This document shows positions 35,462 to 44,102 of a DNA stretch of 64,000 bases, in pieces. Source of the stretch: Pseudomonadales bacterium (GTDB lineage Bacteria > Pseudomonadota > Gammaproteobacteria > Pseudomonadales > Pseudohongiellaceae); NCBI GenBank assembly GCA_012103535.1, contig WLWQ01000003.1, positions 682,001 through 746,000 on the forward strand, given 5' to 3'. Each line of letters opens with the position of its first letter. The first letter of the stretch is position 1. A program made the translations under genes and the position numbers. The notes beneath the pieces were generated by a model, which was not told the DNA's origin, did not search any database, and worked only from the letters and a program-made list of their open reading frames with translations.

Positions 35462-36403
35462 ATGCCAATGACAATAATAAAAAGAAGAATTATTGCTGCA
35501 ATTCTAGGTTTTTTGTTTTTTAGTATCGCATCGACTGCGAGTGCTCAACGACTAAATAAGCTGATCGAATTGTTTGAAAATGACGAACCGGCATTTGGTG
35601 TCTTGTCTTTTAATTACTCCTTAGACAACGCAAGATCTTTGTCCACTTCGGGACTCGATTTTGTTTTTATTGACATGGAGCACGCACCTTTCGATGTCGA
35701 AAGGTTACGTGAGTTTCTGCTGGGAATGACTAACAAGCGTTCTTTGGTAGAAAAAGGCAGCTTGCAACCAGACGTTGTTCCTTTTGTTCGAATTCCTGCA
35801 GCAGGAGGAGCCGAAGAGCTAATATCTCAGGCCAAGCAGGTTTTAGATGTCGGCGTTTTTGGTATTTTCTTTCCAGCGATTCACACCCGCGAGCAGGCTG
35901 AGTTAGCCATTCGTGCGACGCGCTACCCTCAATACAACGGTGCAGCAGACTATGAGCCAACTGGTCTGCGGGGAAGGAATCCTTCCAATGCAGTGTGGTA
36001 TTGGGGAATCAGGGATTATCATGCCAAGGCGGATGTTTGGCCCTTAGATCCCCAGGGTGAATTACTGGCGATGATGTTTATCGAGTCTGTCGAAGGTGTG
36101 GAGAATATCGATGAGATCATTACCGTGCCTGGCCTCGGTGGAATCTTCATCGGGCCTTCCGACTTGAGTACTTCTATGGGCTTCGCCAGTCCTGCAGCAC
36201 CGCAGGTTGAAGAGGCTATCCAGCGGGTATTGCAAGCTTGTCTCGATAACGATGTTCCCTGCGCTATTACGACTGGCGCTGGATCAGTGCAAGAGCGCGT
36301 AGAACAGGGATTTAGTTTCGTTACCGTGGGCGCCGATGGTGGACTTAACTCCGGTGCGGCAAATGCACTACGTTTAGGAAGAGAAGCCGCCGGGCGGGAT
36401 TAA
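35462..36403 (+). CDS. HpcH/HpaI-type aldolase family protein with signal peptide
   Basis: A protein of about 313 residues. Start ATG 35462 or 35468 is preferred to the TTG at 35441, which lies inside the preceding gene. The N-terminus KRRIIAAILGFLFFSIASTASAQ is a clear Sec signal peptide. The barrel has FVFIDMEHAPFDVERLREF, where the usual DxEHxP base/metal motif is present; VPFVRIPAAG with Arg; MMFIESVEGVENIDEI with the metal Glu; and GGIFIGPSDLSTSMG with the metal Asp. It therefore looks like an active class II pyruvate/2-keto acid aldolase, normally cytoplasmic. Here it would be periplasmic. The gene follows the NHL propeller by 5 bp. Confidence 0.87.
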   Translation: MPMTIIKRRIIAAILGFLFFSIASTASAQRLNKLIELFENDEPAFGVLSFNYSLDNARSLSTSGLDFVFIDMEHAPFDVERLREFLLGMTNKRSLVEKGSLQPDVVPFVRIPAAGGAEELISQAKQVLDVGVFGIFFPAIHTREQAELAIRATRYPQYNGAADYEPTGLRGRNPSNAVWYWGIRDYHAKADVWPLDPQGELLAMMFIESVEGVENIDEIITVPGLGGIFIGPSDLSTSMGFASPAAPQVEEAIQRVLQACLDNDVPCAITTGAGSVQERVEQGFSFVTVGADGGLNSGAANALRLGREAAGRD

Positions 36404-36411
36404 ACATAGAC

Positions 36412-37533
36412 TCATGAGAGGCTTTCAAGCGTTCGCTGAATTCTGCTGAAAGCCTCCTCTAACAATTCTCGTTCTTGTCCAAAGGCAATGCGGATGTGCT
36501 GATCCATACCGAATGAATCGCCAGCGCCAATAAAAACACTAGCTTCTTTTATTAGCTTTAGCATTAGCTCGGTCGAGTTGAATTCAAGATTGTATTTTAT
36601 AAAGCTCACTGCCGATGCCTGGGGCGGTGTGTAACTGAATAAATCTTGTTGGGTATCCATCCATTTTTGTAAGACCGGATAGCCATTGCGAATGTATTTG
36701 CGTGCACGATCTATTAGTCGCGGTCTTACTTCGGGCGAAAGTGCATAGGCTGCCAGGTGATTACTAAGCATCGTTGCTGCAATGTTGGTGTATTCATGAC
36801 GACGCCAAATATCTTCGACGGTATCTGGTGGTGCTACCACCCAGCCAATGCGTAACCCTGGCAATCCGTAAGCCTTACTCATACTGCCAACGGCGATAAC
36901 CTTGTCATATTTACTGAAAAAGGACTCAGTTTCTTCTTCCTGTTCCCGCTCTGCTCCGCGATAAACCTCGTCAGCGAGAATCCAGGCTCCAACTTTGTCC
37001 GCCGTATTTACAATTGCATCCATCTCCTGGGGAGAAAGGATGTGACCGGTAGGATTATTGGGATTTACCAAGGCAATCAATTTCGTTTTGTCGTTGACCG
37101 CTTCATCCAACTCATCAACATCCAAGGCCCAGGCTTCGTTTGCTTTCAGGGAAAAAGTTCTTACGCTGTGTCCTTGGTTCTCGGCAATTCCCCAGACTTG
37201 CTTGTAGGTCGGTACCATACTCGCAATCTCATCACCGGGTTCAAGCATGGTTTGCACAATGATCTGATTCGCTTCCGCAGCGCCAATAGTGACTAACACA
37301 TTATCTATGGCTGCGTTGTTGTAGAGCGATGCGATTAACTCTCTGAGTCGAGGAATACCGTTGACATGAGGATAGTTAATTTCCAACTCTAGAAGTTTTT
37401 TAAGCAGCGCTTCATCTTCACCAATTAGCTCTTGTAGCGAAATGGGGTGGACGCCACTCTCAGTCAAATTAAAGTCGACTTCCTGTTCCCAAACAGATTG
37501 GCTGTACTCAAGGTCAAACGGTGTAAATTTCAT
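36412..37533 (-). CDS. Pyridoxal-phosphate aminotransferase, class I/II fold
   Basis: A 373-residue aspartate-aminotransferase-fold enzyme. VTIGAAEANQIIVQTMLEPGDE binds the PLP phosphate region, LVNPNNPTGHILS is the classic Asn motif, ILADEVYRG supplies the Asp to the PLP ring N, and SMSKAYGLPGLRIGW has the Schiff-base Lys at about residue 224. HIRIAFGQE carries the substrate carboxylate Arg. It is shorter than tyrosine-type enzymes and close to capreomycidine-synthase-like or MalY-like groups; the substrate is uncertain. It is divergent from the betaine-type ABC transporter genes. Confidence 0.9.
   Translation of the reverse strand: MKFTPFDLEYSQSVWEQEVDFNLTESGVHPISLQELIGEDEALLKKLLELEINYPHVNGIPRLRELIASLYNNAAIDNVLVTIGAAEANQIIVQTMLEPGDEIASMVPTYKQVWGIAENQGHSVRTFSLKANEAWALDVDELDEAVNDKTKLIALVNPNNPTGHILSPQEMDAIVNTADKVGAWILADEVYRGAEREQEEETESFFSKYDKVIAVGSMSKAYGLPGLRIGWVVAPPDTVEDIWRRHEYTNIAATMLSNHLAAYALSPEVRPRLIDRARKYIRNGYPVLQKWMDTQQDLFSYTPPQASAVSFIKYNLEFNSTELMLKLIKEASVFIGAGDSFGMDQHIRIAFGQERELLEEAFSRIQRTLESLS
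36418..36456. other. Inverted repeat at a convergent gene junction
   Basis: GAGGCTTTCA (36418-36427) and TGAAAGCCTC (36447-36456) are perfectly complementary. The stem extends by two more pairs past a single bulged A. It overlaps the last codons of the aminotransferase gene (-) and lies 15 bp after the aldolase stop (36403). No T run follows on either strand, so it is at best a weak terminator or an RNA-stabilising hairpin. Confidence 0.4.
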
Positions 37534-37637
37534 GACGTCTCAGTAATGTGCAGTGGTAGGGCGAAAGTATTCTGCCAGAATCAAAGGCATAATGCCCTAT
37601 TTGGAGTAGCGCTATTCGCTTGTTAGACTGCCCGTGC

Positions 37638-38405
37638 ATGATTGAGCTGAGAAATATACAGAAGTCATTCGACAATGGTACATCCCTCGCGGTGTCCGAC
37701 ACGTCATTTACTGTGGCCGAAGGCGAACTGCTGGGTCTGATTGGAGAATCAGGTAGCGGTAAAACTACGACTCTGAAGATGATTAACCGACTGGAGGAGC
37801 CATCATCTGGAGAGATCGTTGTAAATGGTCAAAACGTCTTGGATCGCAATCCGGAAGAATTGAGACGCAACATCGGTTATGTGTTTCAAGGAATTGGTTT
37901 GTTTCCTCACTACACAGTCGCTGAGAATGTTGCTGCGGTCCCGGAATTGCTTGGTTGGGATGAAGCTGAGATTAGTCGGCGCTGTATTGAAACATTAGCG
38001 ATGGTTGGGCTGCCAATCGAAGAATACGGTTCCAGGTATCCATCGCAGTTATCGGGAGGCCAGCAGCAAAGAGTTGGTGTCGCAAGAGCATTAGCTGCAA
38101 AACCCGATGTTGTGTTAATGGATGAACCTTTCGGTGCGCTCGACCCAATCACCCGAGCGGAGCTACAAGAAGAATTTAAACGCATTCAAAGTGAATTGAA
38201 TCTCACCGTCATCATGGTTACTCACGATATGACCGAAGCTTTGCTCATGGCGGATCGTATTGCCGTAATGAAAGACGGTGAAGTTTTGCAAATTGGCACG
38301 CCACGAGAATTACTCAATCACCCACAACATGAATACGTCAAAGAAATTGTTGAAATGCCTAAACGGCGCGCAGACAGGCTGGAGAAATTAATCCATTCGT
38401 CATGA
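37638..38405 (+). CDS. ABC transporter ATP-binding protein, glycine betaine/choline (OpuC/ProV) type
   Basis: A 255-residue ATPase. Walker A GESGSGKTT, Q-loop FQGIGLFPHYTV, signature LSGGQQQRVGVARAL, Walker B VVLMDEPFGALDP and the H-loop VTHDMTEAL are all present. The sequence around IGYVFQGIGLFPHYTVAENV fits the quaternary-amine branch of importers. It lacks the C-terminal CBS domains seen in many OpuCA proteins. ATG 37638 is chosen; the TTG at 37620 is poorly supported. It overlaps the permease/binding-protein gene by 4 bp (ATGA), so the two are translationally coupled. The two subunits probably import compatible solutes or choline-like compounds. Confidence 0.9.
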   Translation: MIELRNIQKSFDNGTSLAVSDTSFTVAEGELLGLIGESGSGKTTTLKMINRLEEPSSGEIVVNGQNVLDRNPEELRRNIGYVFQGIGLFPHYTVAENVAAVPELLGWDEAEISRRCIETLAMVGLPIEEYGSRYPSQLSGGQQQRVGVARALAAKPDVVLMDEPFGALDPITRAELQEEFKRIQSELNLTVIMVTHDMTEALLMADRIAVMKDGEVLQIGTPRELLNHPQHEYVKEIVEMPKRRADRLEKLIHSS

Positions 38406-39922
38406 ATGAAAATCTGCGGGAACAGCTAGTATTATTACCTGAGTATTTTCAGGGTCATCTAGTTCTGACTTTGATAGCACTTTCTCTCGGCATCGTTATC
38501 AGCATTCCTTTAGGTGTGTGGGCGGCACAATCGGCTGTGGTTAGACGACCTCTATTAACAACCGTGAGTGTGATCCAGACATTTCCAAGCGTGGCCATAC
38601 TCGCACTGGTGGTTGCCTTACTTGGCGGACAGATAGGATTGCTACCAGCAATCATCGCATTGGTGTTGTATTCCATGTTACCGATTGTGCGTAACACCGT
38701 TACCGGCTTGGAGACTGTAGCCGAGAAAGTGGTAGAAGCGGCTCGGGGAATTGGTATGAGCTCCGTGCAGATTCTGACCAAAGTCCGTCTACCTCTTGCA
38801 CTGCCGGTAATCATTGCCGGTATCCGTACTGCTACAGTGTGGACGGTTGGGTTGGCGACTCTATCGACCCTGGTTGGTGCTACGAGTTTCGGAAACTTTA
38901 TATTTACTGGCTTACAAACCAGAAACCTCGTTTCTGTAACTGTGGGATCTATCGCTGCGGCATTAATGGCGGTCGCTTTAGATTCTCTAATAGGTGGAAT
39001 CCAATGGTTAGCCGAAAACAGAAATCAGAATGGCACGGAAAAGAAATATACTCAGGTTAAGTATGCAGTTATTGTAGCATTGATTCTTGGTGTTTCATTT
39101 TCCGCTTACAGTTTACTTCCAGAACCGGAAGCAGATTTTGTAGTTGGTGGAAAGCCGTTTACCGAACAGTACATTATGGCCGGTTTGATTACTGCTGAAT
39201 TGGAAGCTGCAGGATTTAGTGTGGATCAACGCCTTGGTATAGGCACAGAGGTGGTTTATACCGCCATTGCAAATGGTTCAGTAGATGTTTATGTCGAGTA
39301 CTCTGGCACCATTTGGGCAAACATCATGAACAACAACAATAATCCGGGCAGAGACGTGGTGTTGTCTGGTGTTACCGAGTACGTAAAAGACAGTGACAAC
39401 CTGATTAATATTGGTGCTCTTGGATTTCAGAATATGTATGCGCTGGCAATGCGAAGAGATAGGGCAGCAGAGCTAGGAATCAATACCATTGAAGATCTGA
39501 TTCCGGTAGCGCGCGATCTTGTTGCCGCGGGTGATATGGAGTTCTTTGGTCGACCAGAGTGGCTTACCCTGAGAGACTCTTATTCTATCGATTTTGCTGA
39601 GAAGCTAACTTTTGATCCCACGCTGATGTACACCGCGGTTAACGACGGACAAGTCGATCTTATTGCTGCCTATACCAGCGACGGGAGAGTAGGCGCATAT
39701 GATTTACTTATTCTCGAAGATCCAAGAAATGCCATGCTTCCTTACGACGGCGTTTTATTGGCATCCGCCAATGCCACTCAAAACCCTGTATTCATGGAGA
39801 AGATGGAAGCTCTTGTTAACACCATTTCAGATGACGAAATGAGGCAGGCGAATCGAATCGTGGATGTTGACGGTGGCTCTATTTCCGAGGCAGTGGCTTA
39901 CTTGCAATCAGTAATACGTTAA
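38402..39922 (+). CDS. Fused ABC permease/substrate-binding protein, quaternary-amine (OpuC) type
   Basis: A 506-residue fusion. Residues 1-210 are a permease with about six transmembrane helices, including EAARGIGMSSVQILTKVRLPLALPVIIAGIR, which contains the EAA loop. Residues about 235-506 form an OpuAC-type binding domain beginning DFVVGGKPFTEQYIMAGLI, with GIGTEVVYTAIANGSVDVYVEYSGT. The binding domain would face the periplasm, joined directly to the last helix. The ATG overlaps the ATPase stop by 4 bp. The importer is thus encoded by only two genes. Confidence 0.9.
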   Translation: MNENLREQLVLLPEYFQGHLVLTLIALSLGIVISIPLGVWAAQSAVVRRPLLTTVSVIQTFPSVAILALVVALLGGQIGLLPAIIALVLYSMLPIVRNTVTGLETVAEKVVEAARGIGMSSVQILTKVRLPLALPVIIAGIRTATVWTVGLATLSTLVGATSFGNFIFTGLQTRNLVSVTVGSIAAALMAVALDSLIGGIQWLAENRNQNGTEKKYTQVKYAVIVALILGVSFSAYSLLPEPEADFVVGGKPFTEQYIMAGLITAELEAAGFSVDQRLGIGTEVVYTAIANGSVDVYVEYSGTIWANIMNNNNNPGRDVVLSGVTEYVKDSDNLINIGALGFQNMYALAMRRDRAAELGINTIEDLIPVARDLVAAGDMEFFGRPEWLTLRDSYSIDFAEKLTFDPTLMYTAVNDGQVDLIAAYTSDGRVGAYDLLILEDPRNAMLPYDGVLLASANATQNPVFMEKMEALVNTISDDEMRQANRIVDVDGGSISEAVAYLQSVIR

Positions 39923-39925
39923 CAA

Positions 39926-42139
39926 CTATTGAATCGAAACGGGTATGCCGGCTGCGCTGTAAACAAATACGTCCGTATTAGCGACAGAGTAGGCAAAAAA
40001 CACAAGCATTGATGCCGCATCTACGCCGAAATCTGCAGGCACAAAATCAGCAAAAGCTACTAATTCTTCGCTAGCATTTAACGCACGAGGTTGAATGTAA
40101 CCTCCCAAGGTTTCGATTGCTCCGTCCCAGGCTATGTAGCCACCCGCAGCATCGCGAAAAAATAGACCAACACCATCGACGGAAATTACTACGTAGGTTT
40201 GCCCCGTTTGACCTTGATGCTCGGAAGGGATTTGCAAGGTTGCTCTGACATCGACTGTATCGGTTGGATTGAAGTCACTCACTAACACGTCCGTATTGCC
40301 ATTCTTGGTCGCACCGCCGAACATGATTAATGAGGAGGAATCCCCACTTACTGTTGCTGTGTCTATGAGTTTTGAATCTCTGCGGCTAGCGATTTGAAAG
40401 CGTGAATGATTGATTGTATGAACCGCGTCTGCGCCTTGCTCCAAATCGTCTCGCGAAACACCACAGGGCATACCATTGCATTCGATTAGCGCTGGATTAG
40501 CGAACAGCGGTATTGCACTAGTACCGGTAAAGTTAGTTGAATAGGCCATGATTGTCGTAAATGAGCCGTCCACTCCATGGCCATGAGACCAATCAAAAAT
40601 GCCAAAGGAATCGAGGTCTCTTCTGGAGTGACCCAAACCGAAATTGTGTCCTAGCTCATGTGCCAAAGTGTCGTCATTACAACCGCTATTGCTGCCAGGA
40701 GCTACGCCATCTTTAAACAAAGTCACATACAGTTCAGAGTTGGAAAGCAGTGGATGGAAAATCTCGCCCTCATAAGCCCTGCCGGGAATAGAACCCACTC
40801 CGCAGGTGCTACCGCCATTTATAAATCCATCCACTAGCACTACGCTGTCGGCGCCCACACTGTCTCGAAGAGTTGGGATATCGCTAAAGCTCGAGCCGGA
40901 ATTGGTTAAAGCATCCATGGCCGCTTCTATATTGGCGTTAAGCTGATAGTCGACGAAGCCATAGTAAACCGGACGAAATTCCACATTGGCGCCGCTGTCG
41001 GCATAGTAGCCATTTGTAACTTGTATCATCTGGTTTATTTCAGTTTCAGCAGAAGCGAGCGTCAAATCATTTTCGAATCGCTGGGTATACAGAATCATCA
41101 AATCGACTTCTGATTTTTCGCTAGGTGAAGATGCAGCGCTGCTAGAATTGGTACCTGCCAATTCCTCGTTGAAATCAGAAACACCGTCACCGTCGCTATC
41201 GGTTGTTGTGTCCTGCAGAACAAAAATAAAATCGTCGCTGCGCACGTTGTCACCAAACAGATCACCGACAAACACTGCATTATCAATTTGGGGATAAGCT
41301 TCTTCCCGCAGTCGAATCACGTATTCGATGGTTGTAGTTCCATTTGCCGCAATGGTCGGTAATGGGCAATCGAAAGAAGGCTGGGAACCGGTGGAGCTCA
41401 CTGTGCAACCGGAAGCACTACTAACCAGATCAGCCACTTCCGGTGTAAACAATACGGTGAATCCTTCATTCTCTACAGCGCTGGAAAGATTGTTGGTAAT
41501 CTCGATGGAAATCTCTACTTCGCTGCCAATGGCAGCGAATTCAGGATTAAGAGTTTGAACTACGGTGACATCGCTGCCGCTTAGTGCCGAATAATCCACT
41601 AGTTCATCGGTTCTGATTCTTTGAATTCTGCTATACCCACCAGCGTCTTTAGGCAGATATTCAATATCCTGGGATAGCGCGAATAACCAGCCTACATAAT
41701 TGCCGCTCTCGGACTTGCGTGCCTGTAAAGAGTACTTTCCATTAGGGCTAAATATCGTCGCCAGAATTGCATCTGAGCTTTGTGTTAATGAAATATTGAA
41801 TCTCTGATCAATAATTGAAAATCCTGCTCGTACCCCAATGTCGCCATTGAGAAATTCACTTAGATCTTCCACCGTATATTGAGCGGATTGGTTCGCGGCC
41901 GTTTCTACTATCAGCACGTCACCGTTGGTCAGAGATGCTAGTAGAGAACCGTCAATTCGGACTGCTTGTCGGGATTCAATCTGATTCGGTAGAGAAATGC
42001 TCTCAAGCTCAGCTGCCACGATATTTTCATCGACTAACTGCCATAAACTATTCTCAGCAGCAATGCCAGAGACTGATAAAAGTGTCAGCAATGCGCTTAA
42101 CAAAACTATACAGACATTACTTTTAGCTTTTGTATTCAT
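39926..42139 (-). CDS. Secreted reprolysin-like zinc metalloprotease
   Basis: A 737-residue protein with a signal peptide (ending IAAEN). An N-terminal prodomain-like region is followed by a DUF11-like beta domain (SAIGSEVEISIEITNNLSSAVENEGFTV without the full repeat set). A DSDGDGVSDFNEELAGTN calcium-binding thrombospondin-type-3-like motif comes next, then the protease domain. The zinc site is HELGHNFGLGH at about residue 490, with a Met-turn in IMAYSTNF downstream. The C-terminus adds a beta domain with DTVDVRATLQIPSEHQGQTGQTYV. It is likely exported and Ca-stabilised. The converging gene ends 3 bp away. Confidence 0.88.
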   Translation of the reverse strand: MNTKAKSNVCIVLLSALLTLLSVSGIAAENSLWQLVDENIVAAELESISLPNQIESRQAVRIDGSLLASLTNGDVLIVETAANQSAQYTVEDLSEFLNGDIGVRAGFSIIDQRFNISLTQSSDAILATIFSPNGKYSLQARKSESGNYVGWLFALSQDIEYLPKDAGGYSRIQRIRTDELVDYSALSGSDVTVVQTLNPEFAAIGSEVEISIEITNNLSSAVENEGFTVLFTPEVADLVSSASGCTVSSTGSQPSFDCPLPTIAANGTTTIEYVIRLREEAYPQIDNAVFVGDLFGDNVRSDDFIFVLQDTTTDSDGDGVSDFNEELAGTNSSSAASSPSEKSEVDLMILYTQRFENDLTLASAETEINQMIQVTNGYYADSGANVEFRPVYYGFVDYQLNANIEAAMDALTNSGSSFSDIPTLRDSVGADSVVLVDGFINGGSTCGVGSIPGRAYEGEIFHPLLSNSELYVTLFKDGVAPGSNSGCNDDTLAHELGHNFGLGHSRRDLDSFGIFDWSHGHGVDGSFTTIMAYSTNFTGTSAIPLFANPALIECNGMPCGVSRDDLEQGADAVHTINHSRFQIASRRDSKLIDTATVSGDSSSLIMFGGATKNGNTDVLVSDFNPTDTVDVRATLQIPSEHQGQTGQTYVVISVDGVGLFFRDAAGGYIAWDGAIETLGGYIQPRALNASEELVAFADFVPADFGVDAASMLVFFAYSVANTDVFVYSAAGIPVSIQ

Positions 42140-42147
42140 AATAGTTC

Positions 42148-42729
42148 CTAGGTCTGGCTTGATCGTTTCAGATTGACTGTTCTGCCCTGTTTGGTTGAAA
42201 GAACAAACTTAAGCGCGTCAGATGCAGCTCTCGATTGCAGGTTTGGAAATTCGATAAAGCCTGCGAGCCTCGCATCAAAGTGAAAATCGCATTTTTCCAA
42301 CACTCTTATCGATGCGGCGTGTTCCGGATGACACAAAGCAAATACTGTATCGATTGGTCTGTTTCGAGCCAATTCAACCATAGCACGCAGTGCTTCAGTG
42401 GCATAGCCACGGCCCCAGGAGTCCCGAGCGAGCACATAACCAGTGGATGCGATGCCAGGCTCGGTCAATTCAAGGCCCGTACCGCCAATAACAGTGTCCG
42501 TAAGTTTATCCAGTATTATGTAGGGTCCGATTTGATCCTGTTCCCACTTTTCGATACTAAATTCGATAAATGCCTGGGTTTGGGTTAGTTCGGTATGCCT
42601 GGGCCATCCAAGATAGCGGGTGACTTCAGCGTCGCTCACGTATTGACTAAATATAGTTTCAGCATCGGCCAGATTTGGAGGTCTAAGTGTGAGGCGGTCT
42701 GTAGTAATAGTAGTAGTCTTCGATGACAT
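42148..42729 (-). CDS. GNAT-family N-acetyltransferase, RimJ/RimL type
   Basis: A 193-residue protein. ITTDRLTLRPPNLADAETIFSQY begins a RimJ/RimL-like fold. GYVLARDSWGRGYATEALRAMVELA carries the acetyl-CoA pyrophosphate loop (R-x-x-G-x-G/A variant WGRGYA), and CHPEHAASIRVLEKCDFHFD is the typical C-terminal core. It acetylates an amine, either a ribosomal protein-like N-terminus or a small molecule. It begins 55 bp downstream of the universal stress protein gene on the same strand and 9 bp upstream of the metalloprotease gene. Confidence 0.9.
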   Translation of the reverse strand: MSSKTTTITTDRLTLRPPNLADAETIFSQYVSDAEVTRYLGWPRHTELTQTQAFIEFSIEKWEQDQIGPYIILDKLTDTVIGGTGLELTEPGIASTGYVLARDSWGRGYATEALRAMVELARNRPIDTVFALCHPEHAASIRVLEKCDFHFDARLAGFIEFPNLQSRAASDALKFVLSTKQGRTVNLKRSSQT

Positions 42730-42783
42730 AAAGGCAGTTTAAGCCATCGAAAACTAAAAGGAAGCTTGCTGAGTTAACTAAAC

Positions 42784-43221
42784 TTAACTCGTTTCTTTGA
42801 CAAATACCGTCAGCACATCGACAGTGGCGCCGTGGAGTAAACTGTTCGCAGTTGAACCTAGCATGAGTTTCCAACCCGAATGACCGTGACTTCCTATTAC
42901 GATAGCATCGGCTGAAATTTCGTTTTGTAGCTCACGAATTTTCTCAGCGGCAGATCCGAGCAAGGTATGCTGCTGGTTTCTATCGATACCGTTCTTTTCT
43001 CCAACTTCTGCTAAATTTACTGACGAGCTTTCCAGTATTTTATTTTGCAATTCGATCGGGTCTAAGGTGTAGGACTCCATACCCCAGACAGTAGGTATGG
43101 GTTCGACCACATGGACTAATTCGAGCTTGCTGACAGCGTTTCCAACTAGTTCTAAGGCCCTATCCAACACATGCTGAGAGCTGTCTGAGAAATCGATTGC
43201 TACGATTACTTTGTTATACAT
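42784..43221 (-). CDS. Universal stress protein (UspA) family
   Basis: A 145-residue protein. YNKVIVAIDFSDSSQHVLDRAL is the UspA N-terminus, LELVHVVEPIPT a central strand, and DAIVIGSHGHSGWKLMLGSTANSLLHGATVDVLTV the nucleotide-binding signature G-x2-G-x9-G-S/T of the ATP-binding subgroup. It is cytoplasmic and commonly induced in stress. It may be controlled by the inverted repeat at 43264-43284 in the divergent gap. The acetyltransferase gene follows on the same strand. Confidence 0.92.
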   Translation of the reverse strand: MYNKVIVAIDFSDSSQHVLDRALELVGNAVSKLELVHVVEPIPTVWGMESYTLDPIELQNKILESSSVNLAEVGEKNGIDRNQQHTLLGSAAEKIRELQNEISADAIVIGSHGHSGWKLMLGSTANSLLHGATVDVLTVFVKETS

Positions 43222-43263
43222 TTTCTCTTCTCCTGAGATTTACCTGTTTCCTTACGCAGGTTT

Positions 43264-43284
43264 ACGAACCCCATACTAGTTCGT
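43264..43284. promoter_or_regulatory. Possible operator in divergent gap
   Basis: ACGAAC (43264-43269) and GTTCGT (43279-43284) form a perfect 6-bp inverted repeat with a 9-bp spacer. It sits 43 bp from the usp start and about 100 bp from the divergent gene at 43382. Short repeats can arise by chance, so the call is weak. Confidence 0.25.
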
Positions 43285-43381
43285 GAATTGAAAAGATTGT
43301 TGATTGAAATCAACGGCAGACTTCCACTGTGCAGGCCTAATAATCTTGCAAATTTGTCAATTCGATTTATTGGAGCTGGGA

Positions 43382-44041
43382 ATGAATGAGAAGATAACTA
43401 CAATTCTTGAGAAAATGCAGCAACTTGAATCAGATTTTCATGATGAATTGAAAAGCTATGAGGCAAAGTTTCAAGAGATTTATTTGTTCAACGTTGACTC
43501 ATTAAGGGAAAATTTAGACTCTATTGTAACCTACGAGAAACTACCAGAAGACAAACGCCGATTTGTTTTCCTAAGACATCTGCTTTCAGCACCTTTTATT
43601 TATTTAATGATAGTTCCACTTGCATTCCTTGATCTTGCAGTCACGGTTTATCAGCATATTTGTTTCCGGCTTTTTGGAATCTCAAGAGTTAGCAGAGGTC
43701 AACACTTTATCATTGATAGACAACTTCTCGCTCAGTTGTCTTGGTTAAACAAATTTAACTGCGTCTATTGTGGTTACGGAAACGGTGCTATTTCTTATGC
43801 CAGAGAGATTGTTTCACGTACAGAACAATACTGGTGTCCAGTAAAGCATGCGCGGGAAACGCCGGCAGCGTCAGAGCGGTATAACCAGTTCTTAGAGTAT
43901 GGTGAAACCGATAGCTACAGAGAGAAACGAGAAAGCTATCGCGAAGTTCTAAGAAGTGAGAAAGAGCAAGAGAAAGAGCAAGAGAAAGAGCAAGAGAAAG
44001 AGAAAGAGAAAGAGCAAAAGAAAGAGCAAAAGAAAGAGTAA
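43382..44041 (+). CDS. Conserved CxxC protein with repetitive Lys/Glu/Gln tail
   Basis: A 219-residue protein. ATG 43382 has GGAG 9 bp upstream; an earlier TTG start is unsupported. A helical N-terminus is followed by a hydrophobic segment (HLLSAPFIYLMIVPLAFLDLAVTVY), then LNKFNCVYCGYGNGAISYAREIVSRTEQYWCPVKHA, which carries a probable zinc or Fe-S site (Cys-x2-Cys and Cys-Pro). This core is a conserved proteobacterial family of unknown function. The last 40 residues are almost pure EKEQEKEQ, encoded by a tandem repeat, and may be variable. No function is known. Confidence 0.72.
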   Translation: MNEKITTILEKMQQLESDFHDELKSYEAKFQEIYLFNVDSLRENLDSIVTYEKLPEDKRRFVFLRHLLSAPFIYLMIVPLAFLDLAVTVYQHICFRLFGISRVSRGQHFIIDRQLLAQLSWLNKFNCVYCGYGNGAISYAREIVSRTEQYWCPVKHARETPAASERYNQFLEYGETDSYREKRESYREVLRSEKEQEKEQEKEQEKEKEKEQKKEQKKE

Positions 44042-44060
44042 AAGAAAGAAAAGCAGAAAA
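43956..44060 (+). repeat. Purine-only tandem repeat encoding a Lys/Glu/Gln tail
   Basis: A 6- and 12-base repeat (GAGAAAGAGCAA units, degenerating to AAAGAAAGAGCA) runs through the end of the gene at 43382 and past its stop. Nearly all bases on this strand are purines. Gain or loss of units of 6 or 12 keeps the frame but changes the tail length. Such tracts are prone to slippage and can form triplex DNA. Confidence 0.75.
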
Positions 44061-44083
44061 AAGCCGGCATTAACGCCGGCTTT
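44057..44083. terminator. Rho-independent terminator at a convergent junction
   Basis: AAAGCCGGC (44060-44068) pairs perfectly with GCCGGCTTT (44075-44083) around a 6-nt loop. Six A residues precede it (a T run on the - strand), favouring termination of the serine hydrolase gene; only three T residues follow on the + strand. Confidence 0.8.
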
Positions 44084-44102
44084 CAATCGATCTAACTATC
44101 TA

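Noticed and set aside
38402..39922. Frameshift or assembly join creating a fused permease/binding protein
   Set aside because: The frame is continuous and the same fusion is known in quaternary-amine importers.
43956..44060. CRISPR-like short repeats
   Set aside because: The units are 6-12 bases without spacers and lie inside a coding sequence, so this is a microsatellite, not a CRISPR array.
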